Below, piece by piece: positions 15,598 to 23,457 of a stretch of DNA of 36,852 bases. Origin of the DNA: Rubrivivax sp. (GTDB taxonomy: Bacteria > Pseudomonadota > Gammaproteobacteria > Burkholderiales > Burkholderiaceae_C). Position 1 is the first letter of the stretch; every line of letters begins with the position of its first letter. The notes beneath the pieces were generated by a model. It was not told the origin of the DNA and did not search any database. It saw nothing but the letters and a program-made list of their open reading frames with translations. Where the stretch lies: assembly GCA_022842305.1 (NCBI GenBank), contig JALHPY010000028.1, positions 1 through 36,852 on the forward strand. The letters are read 5' to 3'. The position numbers were made by a program, and so were the translations under genes.

Positions 15598-17337
15598 ATG
15601 CATTACCGGATACTGAGCCTGCTCATCAGCGCGGCTCTGGCCTCGACCGCGGTCCACGCTGCGGTCACCGACAAGATGATCCAGGACGATGCCGCCACGA
15701 CGGGCGACATCCTGAGCTGGGGCCTGGGCACGCAAGGCCAGCGCTATTCGCCGCTCAAGCAGATCACCCCGGCCAATATCGGCCGGCTGGTGCCGGCATG
15801 GAGCTTCAGCTTCGGCGGCGAGAAGCAGCGCGGCCAACAGTCGCAGCCGCTCATCCACAAGGGCAAGATGTTCGTCACCGCGTCGTACTCGCGCATCTTC
15901 GCGCTCGACGCCAAGACCGGCACCAAGCTGTGGAAGTACGAGCACCGCCTGCCCGAGGGCATCATGCCCTGCTGCGACGTCATCAACCGCGGCGCCGCGC
16001 TCTACGACAACCTGGTGATCTTCGCCACGCTGGACGCGCAGCTGGTGGCGCTGAACCAGGACACCGGCGAGGTGGTCTGGAAAGAGAAGATCGACAACTA
16101 CGCCGAAGGCTACTCGGCCACGGCCGCGCCGCTGATCGCCGAAGGCCTGCTGGTCACCGGCGTGTCGGGCGGCGAGTTTGGCGTCGTCGGCCGCGTCGAG
16201 GCGCGCAACCCCAAGACCGGCGCGCTGGTCTGGACGCGCCCCACGGTCGAAGGCCACATGGGCTACAAGTACGACGCCAACGGCAACAAGACCGAAAACG
16301 GCGTCTCCGGCAGCACCGGCAAGAGCTGGCCGGGCGAGCTCTGGAAGACCGGAGGCGCGGCCACCTGGCTGGGCGGCAGCTACAACGCCAAGACCGGCCT
16401 GGCCTACTTCGGCACCGGCAACCCGGCGCCCTGGAACAGCCACCTGCGCAAGGGCGACAACCTGTTCAGCTGCGCCACGGTGGCCATAGACCTGAAGACC
16501 GGCCAGATCGTCTGGCACTACCAGAACACGCCCAACGACGGCTGGGACTTCGACGGCGTCAACGAATTCGTCACCTACGACGACGGCGGCCGTGTCCTGG
16601 GCGGCAAGGCCGACCGCAATGGCTTCTTCTACGTCAACGACGCCAAGACCGGGCAGCTGGTCAACGCCTTCCCCTTCGTCAAGAAGGTGACCTGGGCCAC
16701 CGGCATCGACCTGAAGACGGGGCGCCCGAACTTCGTGCCCGAGAACCGCCCCGGCGACCCCACCGCGGGCACCGACGGCAAGCAGGGCAAGACGGTGTTC
16801 GCGGCACCCAGTTTCCTGGGTGGCAAGAACCAGATGCCGATGGCCTACTCGCCCGACACCAAGATGTTCTACGTGCCCAGCAACGAATGGGGCATGGAGA
16901 TCTGGAACGAGCCGGTCACCTACAAGAAGGGCGCGGCCTACATGGGCGCCGGCTTCACCATCAAGACCCTGGGCGACGGCCCCATCGGCGCGTTGCGCGC
17001 CATCGACCCCAAGACCGGCAAGATCGCCTGGGAAGTGACCAACAACGCGCCGCTGTGGGGTGGCGTGCTCACCACCGGCGGCAACCTGGTCTTCTGGGGC
17101 ACACCCGAAGGCTACCTGCAGGCCGCCGACGCCAAGACCGGCAAGGTGGTCTGGAAGTTCCAGACCGGCTCGGGCGTGGTCGCGCCCCCGGTCACCTGGG
17201 TGCAGGACGGCGAGCAGTACATCGGCGTGGCCTCGGGCTGGGGCGGTGCGGTGCCGCTGTGGGGTGGCGACGTGGCCAAGAAGGTCAGCTTCCTCGAGCA
17301 GGGCGGCAGCATGTGGGTGTTCAAGCTGCTGAAGTGA
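15598..17337 (+). CDS. PQQ-dependent alcohol dehydrogenase, predicted lanthanide type
   Basis: 579 residues from ATG 15598, with GGAGGAGA at ideal distance. Signal peptide: residues 1-20 ([14 protein letters not shown]), so periplasmic. An eight-bladed quinoprotein propeller with repeated DAKTG/DLKTG tryptophan-docking motifs. The vicinal disulfide that covers PQQ is Cys125-Cys126 in GIMPCCDV. Metal and catalytic residues: Glu193 (GGEFG), Asn275 (GTGNPAPWN), catalytic Asp317 and an extra Asp319 in WDFDGVNE. That second Asp, absent in calcium enzymes such as MxaF and PedE, marks lanthanide-dependent XoxF/ExaF/PedH enzymes. The body resembles the ethanol dehydrogenase (ExaA/PedH) branch more than methanol dehydrogenase. 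No cytochrome c gene lies beside it. Two hairpins follow the stop codon. Confidence 0.92.
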   Translation: MHYRILSLLISAALASTAVHAAVTDKMIQDDAATTGDILSWGLGTQGQRYSPLKQITPANIGRLVPAWSFSFGGEKQRGQQSQPLIHKGKMFVTASYSRIFALDAKTGTKLWKYEHRLPEGIMPCCDVINRGAALYDNLVIFATLDAQLVALNQDTGEVVWKEKIDNYAEGYSATAAPLIAEGLLVTGVSGGEFGVVGRVEARNPKTGALVWTRPTVEGHMGYKYDANGNKTENGVSGSTGKSWPGELWKTGGAATWLGGSYNAKTGLAYFGTGNPAPWNSHLRKGDNLFSCATVAIDLKTGQIVWHYQNTPNDGWDFDGVNEFVTYDDGGRVLGGKADRNGFFYVNDAKTGQLVNAFPFVKKVTWATGIDLKTGRPNFVPENRPGDPTAGTDGKQGKTVFAAPSFLGGKNQMPMAYSPDTKMFYVPSNEWGMEIWNEPVTYKKGAAYMGAGFTIKTLGDGPIGALRAIDPKTGKIAWEVTNNAPLWGGVLTTGGNLVFWGTPEGYLQAADAKTGKVVWKFQTGSGVVAPPVTWVQDGEQYIGVASGWGGAVPLWGGDVAKKVSFLEQGGSMWVFKLLK

Positions 17338-17347
17338 GCGTTCTGAA

Positions 17348-17402
17348 CCCGCGGCTCGCCGCGGGCGGCTGACATTCGACGGGGCCCTTGCGGCCCCGTT
17401 CC
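17348..17402 (+). terminator. Tandem hairpins after the alcohol dehydrogenase
   Basis: A first stem CCCGCGGC/GCCGCGGG (17348-17365) is followed by a second, ACGGGGCC/GGCCCCGT with a CTTGC loop (17379-17399), then TTCCTGCTG. The second is the likely intrinsic terminator, with a weak U-tract. It separates the dehydrogenase from the kinase gene. Confidence 0.65.
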
Positions 17403-17426
17403 TGCTGCTGGAGAACCACAACGCGC

Positions 17427-18899
17427 ATGACCCCGCCCGAACCCATGCCCGGCGCCCGCCCTCCGCGCGACCTGCAGCGCCAGGTGATGCAGCGCGCGCT
17501 GTGGCTGGGCGCGGCCGTGCTGGTGCTGGCCGCGGTGCTGGGGCTGGGCCGGGCCAGCGCCGAGATCGAGGAAGAGGTCGACGCCGCCATGGCCCTGGCG
17601 CAGCTGATGGCCGGGCTGGGCCAGGCCGCGGGCCAGGACGACGAAAAGGCCCTGGCCGGTCTGCGCACGCGGCTGGCCGCTGCCGACCTGCGCCACCTGC
17701 AGCTGCGCGTCACCGACGCCCAGGGCCGCGAGCTGCTGGCTTCCGCACCCGATGCCGCGCCCAGCGGCCTGGCCTGGCTCCCCGGCCTGCGCTGGCTGTG
17801 GCGCAGCGACGCGCGCCACGCCGCCTGGAGCGTGCCCCGGCCTGCGGGCGGCGCCTGGCAGGTGGAACTGCGGCCCTCGCGCGCCAGCGAAGGCCACGAG
17901 GCGCTGGCCAACCTGGCCGGCACGCTGGCGCTGCTGCTGCTGTGCATTGCCGCATTGCTGGCCGCCATGCAGCGCAACATCGCGCACGCGCTGCGCCCGC
18001 TGGACGAACTGCTGGCCGCCATCTCCGGCATCGGCCGCGACGACCTGGCCGCGCTGCACGCGCTGCGGACCATGCCGGTGCGCGAACTGGAGCAACTGGC
18101 CGCCGCGCTGCGCCACCTGGCGCTGCAGCTGCAGCAGGCGCAGCACGAGCGCCGCGAACTGGCGCAGAAGGTGCTGACGCTGCAGGAGGACGAGCGCCAG
18201 CACCTGGCGCGAGAACTGCACGACGAGCTGGGCCAGCGCCTGACCGCACTGCGCGTCGACGCCGCCTGGCTGTTGCGCCGCGTGCAGGCCGATGCCGCGC
18301 TGGCCGCGGTGGTGCAGGGCATGGCCGAGCATGCCCAGGCCATGCAGCAGGAAGTGCGCGCCCTGCTCGAACGCCTGCAGCCCTTTGCCGGCAGCGCCGA
18401 TGAAGGCACCGACCAGGACACGCTCGGGCGCCTGGTGCTGCGCCTGCAGCCGCTGGCCACTGCCTGGCAGCAGGCCGGCGGTGGCGCGTTGCAGGTGGAT
18501 GTTGCGCTGCAGGCGCAGGATGCACAGGGCCGGCCCTGCGACTGGCCGGCGCAGGCAGCGTTGCCGCGGGTGCTGGCGCAGGCGCTGTTCCGCATGAGCC
18601 AGGAGGCGCTGACCAACGTGGCCCGTCACGCGCAGGCCCGCAGCGCCAGGCTTGCGCTGGACGTGCAACTGGATGGCGCAGGCCGGCCGCTGCGCCTGCG
18701 CTGGTCGGTCAGCGACGACGGCGTCGGCCTGGGCGAGAGCACCGACGGCGCCGCGACCCGAGGCCACGGCCTGGCCGGCATGCGCGAGCGTGCCTGGGCC
18801 TGCGGCGGCAACCTGCAGGTCGAGGCTGTGGCGCCCACCGGCACGCGCGTCGCCGCCGAGTTTGAATGGCCGGCTGTGCCGCTGGCCCAAGCCGCATGA
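17427..18899 (+). CDS. NarX/NreB-type sensor histidine kinase
   Basis: 490 residues from ATG 17427. Two membrane segments (about 24-42 and 162-181) enclose a ~115-residue periplasmic sensor part; a HAMP-like linker follows. The HisKA_3 dimerisation helix carries the phospho-acceptor His265 in LARELHDELGQRL, and the HATPase domain shows NVARHAQA, DDGVGL and RGHGLAGMRERA. This is the class of kinase that pairs with LuxR/NarL-type regulators. Its TGA overlaps the ATG of the response regulator (ATGA), so the two are coupled. Position behind the dehydrogenase suggests that it senses alcohol, aldehyde, metal or redox state; the sequence does not tell which. It resembles the two-component pairs of ped/exa loci in organisation. 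Confidence 0.88.
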   Translation: MTPPEPMPGARPPRDLQRQVMQRALWLGAAVLVLAAVLGLGRASAEIEEEVDAAMALAQLMAGLGQAAGQDDEKALAGLRTRLAAADLRHLQLRVTDAQGRELLASAPDAAPSGLAWLPGLRWLWRSDARHAAWSVPRPAGGAWQVELRPSRASEGHEALANLAGTLALLLLCIAALLAAMQRNIAHALRPLDELLAAISGIGRDDLAALHALRTMPVRELEQLAAALRHLALQLQQAQHERRELAQKVLTLQEDERQHLARELHDELGQRLTALRVDAAWLLRRVQADAALAAVVQGMAEHAQAMQQEVRALLERLQPFAGSADEGTDQDTLGRLVLRLQPLATAWQQAGGGALQVDVALQAQDAQGRPCDWPAQAALPRVLAQALFRMSQEALTNVARHAQARSARLALDVQLDGAGRPLRLRWSVSDDGVGLGESTDGAATRGHGLAGMRERAWACGGNLQVEAVAPTGTRVAAEFEWPAVPLAQAA

Positions 18900-19546
18900 A
18901 CGCGCCGCCCTGCCGCGTGCTGCTGGTCGACGACCACGCCGTGGTGCGTGCCGGCTACCGCCGCCTGCTGGACGACGAGGCCGGTCTGCACGTGGTGGGC
19001 GAATGCGCCGATGCCGACGAGGCCTACGCGGCGCTGGGCAAAGGCCCGATCGGCGCCGCCGCCGACCTGCTGGTGCTGGATCTGAGCATGCCCGGCCGCG
19101 GCGGCCTGGACCTGATACGCCGCGTGGCGCTGCGCTGGCCCGCGCTGCGCGTGCTGGTGTTCAGCATGCACGAGCAGCCGGCGCTGGTGGCGCGTGCGCT
19201 GCAGGCCGGCGCTGCCGGCTACGTCACCAAGAGCAGTGCGCCTGAAGTGTTGGTGCAGGCCGTGCAGCGCGTGGCCGCGGGCGAAGAGCGCGTGCTGTCG
19301 CCCGACCTCGAGCGCGCCCTGGCCCAACCGGTGGCGCAGCCGCCGCACGCCAGCCTGAGCGTGCGCGAACTGGAAGTGCTGCGCGCGCTGCTCGACGGCC
19401 TGAACATCGAGGCCATCGCGCAGCGCCTGCACATGAGCCCCAAGACCGTGTCCAACCACCAGACGCGCATCCGCCAGCGGCTGGGCGTGGCCAGCGCCAT
19501 GGAACTGCTGCGCTACGCCCAGGCGCACCGGCTGTTCACGCCCTGA
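18896..19546 (+). CDS. NarL/LuxR-family response regulator
   Basis: 216 residues from ATG 18896, overlapping the kinase stop. Receiver domain: VLLVDDHAVVRAGYR with acidic pocket Asp12/Asp13, phospho-acceptor Asp62 in LVLDLSMPGRGG, and Lys112 in GYVTKSS. C-terminal LuxR HTH: LSVRELEVLRALLDGL, then AIAQRLHMSPKTVSNHQTRIRQRLGV. The partner kinase precedes it. In PQQ alcohol dehydrogenase systems such regulators (AgmR/PedR type) switch on the quinoprotein genes, so the TonB receptor or the nearby operons are plausible targets. A hairpin lies just after the gene. Confidence 0.92.
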   Translation: MNAPPCRVLLVDDHAVVRAGYRRLLDDEAGLHVVGECADADEAYAALGKGPIGAAADLLVLDLSMPGRGGLDLIRRVALRWPALRVLVFSMHEQPALVARALQAGAAGYVTKSSAPEVLVQAVQRVAAGEERVLSPDLERALAQPVAQPPHASLSVRELEVLRALLDGLNIEAIAQRLHMSPKTVSNHQTRIRQRLGVASAMELLRYAQAHRLFTP

Positions 19547-19567
19547 CTGCGGGTTTGACCTGCAACG

Positions 19568-19586
19568 ATCGGGAGGCTTTCCCGAT
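19568..19586 (+). terminator. Hairpin after the response regulator
   Basis: ATCGGGA and TCCCGAT form a perfect seven-base-pair stem with a GGCTT loop, 22 bases after the regulator stop. No U-run follows, so it may be a weak terminator or an attenuator ahead of the TonB receptor gene. Confidence 0.45.
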
Positions 19587-19652
19587 GCCGCGGCGCGGTT
19601 CCTGCAGGAAAGTCCGCTGTACCCACAACACCTACAAGCGAGGAGACAGCCC

Positions 19653-22148
19653 GTGCATCCACAACCCCTTTCGCCCCCGTCTGCGCTGGCCCTGGCGCTG
19701 CTGGCGCTCATGGCCGGCGGCCCGCACGCCGCGCTGGCCCAGGCCGAGCAGCGCGTCGAGATCGTCGGCGCCAGCCCCTTGCCCGGCCTGGAGCTGCCAT
19801 TGGACCGCGTGGCCGGCAACGTGCAGAAGCTGCCCCTGGGTGCGCTCGAGTCCTCGGCCGACCTGGCCAGCGCGATCAACCGGCGCCTGGGCAGCGTGCA
19901 CTTCAACGAGATCCAGGGCAACGCCTTCCAGCCCGACCTCAACTTCCGCGGCTTCACCGCTTCGCCGCTGCTGGGCACGGCGCAAGGCCTGTCGGTCTAT
20001 GTGGATGGCATGCGCCTGAACCAGCCTTTCGGCGACACCGTCAGCTGGGAGCTGATCCCCAAGTCGGCCATCGCCGACATGGCGCTGATGCCCGGCTCCA
20101 ACCCGCTGTTCGGCCTCAACACCCTGGGCGGCGCGCTGTCGGTGCGCACCAAGGACGGGGTCAGCGATCCGGGCATCGCGGGGCAGTTGCTGGCCGGCGC
20201 CTTCGGCCGCACGGCGCTCGAATTCCAGGCCGGCGGCGGCAGCGGCGCGCTGCATGGCTTCGTCACCGGGCAGGCCCTGCACGAGCGCGGCTGGCGCGTC
20301 AATTCGCCCAGCACCGTGAGCCAGCTGTTCGGCAAGCTGGGCGGGCGCCAGGGCGAATTGCGCTGGGCGCTGAGCGCCGCGCTGGCCGCCAGCCGCCTCA
20401 ACGGCAACGGCATGCAGGAGGCCGGCCTGCTGGCCGTCGACCGCAGCAGCATCTACACCCAGCCCGACATCACCAGCAACCGCTCGGGCCTGCTCAACCT
20501 GGCCCTGAGCCAACGCCTGCGCGAAGGCCTCAATGTCTCGGGCAACGTCTACCTGCGGCGCATCTCCAGCCGCACCTACAACGGCGACATCAACGACGAC
20601 GCGCTCGAAGAGGCGGTGTACGACCCCAACGTGGACGAGCGCGATGCACTCACCGCCACCGGCTTCACCGGCCTGCCCACGGTGCCCGAGACCGCCGCCA
20701 ACACGCCCTTCCCCAAATGGCGCTGCATCGCCAACGCGCTGCTGGTGGACGAGCCGGGCGAGAAGTGCAACGGCGTCATCAACCAGTCGCACACGCGCCA
20801 GTCTCAACGAGGCTTCGGCCTGCAGCTGGACGGGCGCGGCCAGTGGGGCAGCCTGGCGCACCAGTTCGTGGTGGGCATGGCCTACGACGCCAGCCAGGCG
20901 CACTTCACCCAGGGCAGCGAGCTGGGCTACCTGGCCCCCGACCGCAGCATCGTCGGCGTGGGCGCCTTCGGTGATGGCGTGAGCGGCGGCGTGGTCGACG
21001 GTGAGCCCTTCGACACGCGCGTGGACCTGGGCGCGCGCACGCGCATCTGGAGCGGCTTTGCCAGCGACACGCTGCAGCTGGCGCCGCGCACCTACTTGAC
21101 GCTGTCGGGCCGCTACAACCGCGTCGCGGTGCGCAACCGCGACGCCATCATCCCCGGCGCAGGCCCGGGCTCGCTGGACAGCGACCAGCGCTTCGCCCGC
21201 TTCAACCCGGCGCTGGGCCTGACCAGCGACCTGCGCCCCGGCTTGAACGCCTACGTCGGCGTCAACCAGGGCAGCCGCGCGCCGTCGGCCATCGAGCTGG
21301 GCTGTGCCGACCCCGACAACCCCTGCAAGCTGCCCAACGCCATGGCCGGCGACCCGCCGCTGGCCCAGGTGGTCACCACCACCTTCGAGGCCGGCCTGCG
21401 CGGCCTGAACGGGCCGCTGCGCTGGAACCTTAGCCTGTTTCGCGCCGACAACCGCGACGACATCCTGTTCGTGGCCGACAACGCCGCCGGCTTCGGCTAC
21501 TTCCGCAACTTCGGCCGCACCCGCCGCCAGGGCCTGGAGGCCGGCGTCACCGCGCGCGTGGGCAGCGCCACGCTGGGCTTCAACTACACGTGGCTGGACG
21601 CCACCTTCCGCAGCGCCGAACGGGTGAACGGCGGCTCCAACAGCAGCAACGACGCGGCGCTGGGTGGCTTCCCGGGTGTGGAGGGCAGCATCGCCATCGC
21701 CAGCGGCGACCGCCTGCCGCTGGTGCCGCGCCAGATGGCCAAGTTCTTCGTGGAGATGCCACTGGCGACCGGCCTGCAGCTCGGCCTGGACATCGCGGCC
21801 GTGGGCAGCAGCATTGCGCGCGGCAACGAGAACAACCGCCACCAGAGCGACGGCCAGTTCTACCTGGGCGAGGGCCGCAACCCCGGCTACGCGGTGATGA
21901 ACCTCGACGCCAGCTGGAAGCTCAAGCCAGGCCTCACGCTCTTCGCCAAGGTCGACAACCTGCTGGACCGCGACTACAGCACCGCCGCGCAACTGGGCCC
22001 GGCCGGCTTCGACACCAACGGCAACTTCGTCGCCCGTCCCTTCGCGGCCGATGCCAACGGCGACCAGCCGCTGCGCCACTCGACCTTCTACGCCCCGGGC
22101 GCGCCGCGCACCTGGTGGGTCGGCCTGCGCATGACGCTGGGCGACTGA
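19653..22148 (+). CDS. TonB-dependent outer-membrane receptor
   Basis: 831 residues from a GTG start with AGGAGA seven bases before it. Signal peptide: residues ~1-30 (ALALALLALMAGGPHAALAQA). A TonB-box-like QRVEIVGAS follows, then a plug domain (PDLNFRGFTASPLLGTAQGLSVYVDGMRLNQPFGD ending in GGALSVRTKDG) and a beta-barrel with the late TonB-receptor signature (NLDASWKLKPGLTLFAKVDNLLDRDYS) and a C-terminal GLRMTLGD. It imports a large or scarce ligand across the outer membrane; lanthanide complexes, PQQ or other metal chelates are possible from the neighbourhood but nothing in the sequence fixes the ligand. No tonB gene is close, although an ExbB/ExbD-like pair is in the facing operon. Confidence 0.9.
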   Translation: MHPQPLSPPSALALALLALMAGGPHAALAQAEQRVEIVGASPLPGLELPLDRVAGNVQKLPLGALESSADLASAINRRLGSVHFNEIQGNAFQPDLNFRGFTASPLLGTAQGLSVYVDGMRLNQPFGDTVSWELIPKSAIADMALMPGSNPLFGLNTLGGALSVRTKDGVSDPGIAGQLLAGAFGRTALEFQAGGGSGALHGFVTGQALHERGWRVNSPSTVSQLFGKLGGRQGELRWALSAALAASRLNGNGMQEAGLLAVDRSSIYTQPDITSNRSGLLNLALSQRLREGLNVSGNVYLRRISSRTYNGDINDDALEEAVYDPNVDERDALTATGFTGLPTVPETAANTPFPKWRCIANALLVDEPGEKCNGVINQSHTRQSQRGFGLQLDGRGQWGSLAHQFVVGMAYDASQAHFTQGSELGYLAPDRSIVGVGAFGDGVSGGVVDGEPFDTRVDLGARTRIWSGFASDTLQLAPRTYLTLSGRYNRVAVRNRDAIIPGAGPGSLDSDQRFARFNPALGLTSDLRPGLNAYVGVNQGSRAPSAIELGCADPDNPCKLPNAMAGDPPLAQVVTTTFEAGLRGLNGPLRWNLSLFRADNRDDILFVADNAAGFGYFRNFGRTRRQGLEAGVTARVGSATLGFNYTWLDATFRSAERVNGGSNSSNDAALGGFPGVEGSIAIASGDRLPLVPRQMAKFFVEMPLATGLQLGLDIAAVGSSIARGNENNRHQSDGQFYLGEGRNPGYAVMNLDASWKLKPGLTLFAKVDNLLDRDYSTAAQLGPAGFDTNGNFVARPFAADANGDQPLRHSTFYAPGAPRTWWVGLRMTLGD

Positions 22149-22170
22149 AGCCGGGCGATCAAGCCGCGGG

Positions 22171-22210
22171 CGGTGCGACACTGCGGCCCTTCGCAGCCAC
22201 TGTCGCACCG
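22171..22210 (+). other. Large hairpin between the TonB receptor and the 135-aa membrane gene
   Basis: CGGTGCGACA (22171-22180) and TGTCGCACCG (22201-22210) are perfect ten-base arms. Inside them CTGCG/CGCAG forms a second, nested stem. The structure ends three bases before the ATG at 22214, where no Shine-Dalgarno sequence is seen. It could terminate the receptor message or hide the start of the next gene. Confidence 0.6.
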
Positions 22211-22213
22211 ACC

Positions 22214-22621
22214 ATGCCTCCACCCGCCGACACCGGCCGCCACCCGCGCAGCCCCGCCTGGGAGCGAGCGCTGTCGCTGGCCTTGCGCACCATCCACCTG
22301 ATGGCGGTGATGGTGCTGGGCGCCGCCCTGATGGGTGCGCCCGTGTCGCGCCACGGCTCCGGCTGGGTGCTGCTGGCCAGCGGCCTGGCGCTGCTGGCGC
22401 TGGACCTGGTGGCGCGGCGCATCAACCTGCTGGAACTGGCCGGCGCCGTGGTGCTGTTCAAGCTGGCCGCCAGCGCCTGGCTGGCCTGGGGCAACGGCGG
22501 CGAACGCCACCTGTTCTGGGCGCTGGTGGTGCTGTCGTCGCTGTCGGCGCACGCGCCCAAGTCGCTGCGCCACTGGCGCCCGGGCTACAAGCGATCCAGC
22601 AGCGCCGGCAAGCCGGGGTAG
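22214..22621 (+). CDS. Small four-helix membrane protein of unknown function
   Basis: 135 residues. After a ~25-residue polar N-terminus come about four hydrophobic segments (TIHLMAVMVLGAALMG, GWVLLASGLALLALDLVA, LLELAGAVVLFKLAASAWLA, HLFWALVVLSSLSA), with arginines between them as expected for an inner-membrane protein. The histidine in helix one (TIHLMAVM) and the conserved-looking NLLELAGAVV might bind a metal or haem, but this is a guess. It follows the TonB receptor by 65 bases and overlaps the convergent DUF364 gene by 37 bases. The start is uncertain because no ribosome site is visible and a hairpin sits right before it. Confidence 0.6.
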   Translation: MPPPADTGRHPRSPAWERALSLALRTIHLMAVMVLGAALMGAPVSRHGSGWVLLASGLALLALDLVARRINLLELAGAVVLFKLAASAWLAWGNGGERHLFWALVVLSSLSAHAPKSLRHWRPGYKRSSSAGKPG

Positions 22622-23457
22622 TCGGCCGCGCGCAGCGCGAACTTGCGCGCCGAATCCTGGCGCTTGGCGCCGGCCTTCAGGGTCTCGATGAAGGCCGGGC
22701 CGTCCTCGATCCAGCTGCCGCCCAGGTCGGTGACGCGGCGTGCGAACAGCGGGTCGGGCAGGCTGCCGGCGCTGGGGCCCACCAGCGCGAAGCGCGTGGC
22801 CAAGGGTGCTGCCGCCAGCATTCGACCCAGCGTGCCGTTGAGCAGCAGCGTGCCGGTGGACAGCACCTTGGTGCACGGCCCCAGCGCCGCGGCGTCGTGG
22901 GTGACGGTGACGCCTTCGCGCAAGCCCACCAGGTCTGCGCGCATCTCGATCACCACCAGCGTTGCACCGGCGGCCACGATGCGCGGCACCAGCGGCGGAA
23001 ACCAGCCGATCATGCCGATGCGCTCGCCCGGCTGCGGGTCGATCGCGGCCAGCGAATCGCCGGCGTCGGGCGGGCTGAAGCCGGCGCGCGCAAAGATCCA
23101 GGCGGTGAGCGCGTTGACCGCGGCAAAGCCCAGCGTGCGCGAGGCGCCGTAGCGCGCCGCCGTGCCGGCCAGGTAGCCGGCCGCCAGGTGCAGCGCATCC
23201 ACGCCTGCGCAAGCCGGCGCGGCCTGCTGCAGGTCCTCCAGCGTATGGCCTTGAAGCACGTAGCTCAGGCCGATGGCGCCGCCTTCGAGTTCTACCGCGC
23301 AGGATTCGCCGGCCATCGATTCGGCCGGCCGCGGCGGCGGCAGGTGCACCGCCTTCACCCGCGGCACAAGGCCAGCCAGGGCGGGGCGGGCAAAGGCCAG
23401 GCGCAGCAGCGCCAGCGTGTCGGCCTCGTGGCCGTCGGGGGCGGTGGGCGGGGTCAT
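22585..23457 (-). CDS. DUF364 putative heavy-metal chelation protein
   Basis: 290 residues. The N-terminal part resembles the DUF4213 domain (AVELEGGAIGLSYVL), followed by an Ala-rich helix region and a Rossmann-like DUF364 domain (ERIGMIGWFPPLVPRIVAAGATLVVIEMR, then GPCTKVLSTGTLLLNGTL and RFALVGPSAGSLPDPLFARRVTDLGGSWI). Structural work on the family suggested heavy-metal chelation and a link to anaerobic cofactor assembly; no reaction is proven. It is the last gene of the long leftward operon, with a four-base overlap with the VWA gene, and is cytoplasmic. In a locus built around a metal-PQQ enzyme, a metal-handling role is attractive. Its 3' end overlaps the convergent membrane gene. Confidence 0.78.
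   Translation of the reverse strand: MTPPTAPDGHEADTLALLRLAFARPALAGLVPRVKAVHLPPPRPAESMAGESCAVELEGGAIGLSYVLQGHTLEDLQQAAPACAGVDALHLAAGYLAGTAARYGASRTLGFAAVNALTAWIFARAGFSPPDAGDSLAAIDPQPGERIGMIGWFPPLVPRIVAAGATLVVIEMRADLVGLREGVTVTHDAAALGPCTKVLSTGTLLLNGTLGRMLAAAPLATRFALVGPSAGSLPDPLFARRVTDLGGSWIEDGPAFIETLKAGAKRQDSARKFALRAADYPGLPALLDRL

Noticed and set aside
15136..17421. A 761-codon minus-strand open frame opposite the alcohol dehydrogenase
   Set aside because: Antisense shadow of a GC-rich gene; the + strand has signal peptide, ribosome site, promoter and full quinoprotein motifs.
19632..22223. An 863-codon minus-strand open frame opposite the TonB receptor
   Set aside because: Composition-driven shadow; the plus-strand receptor has all family motifs.
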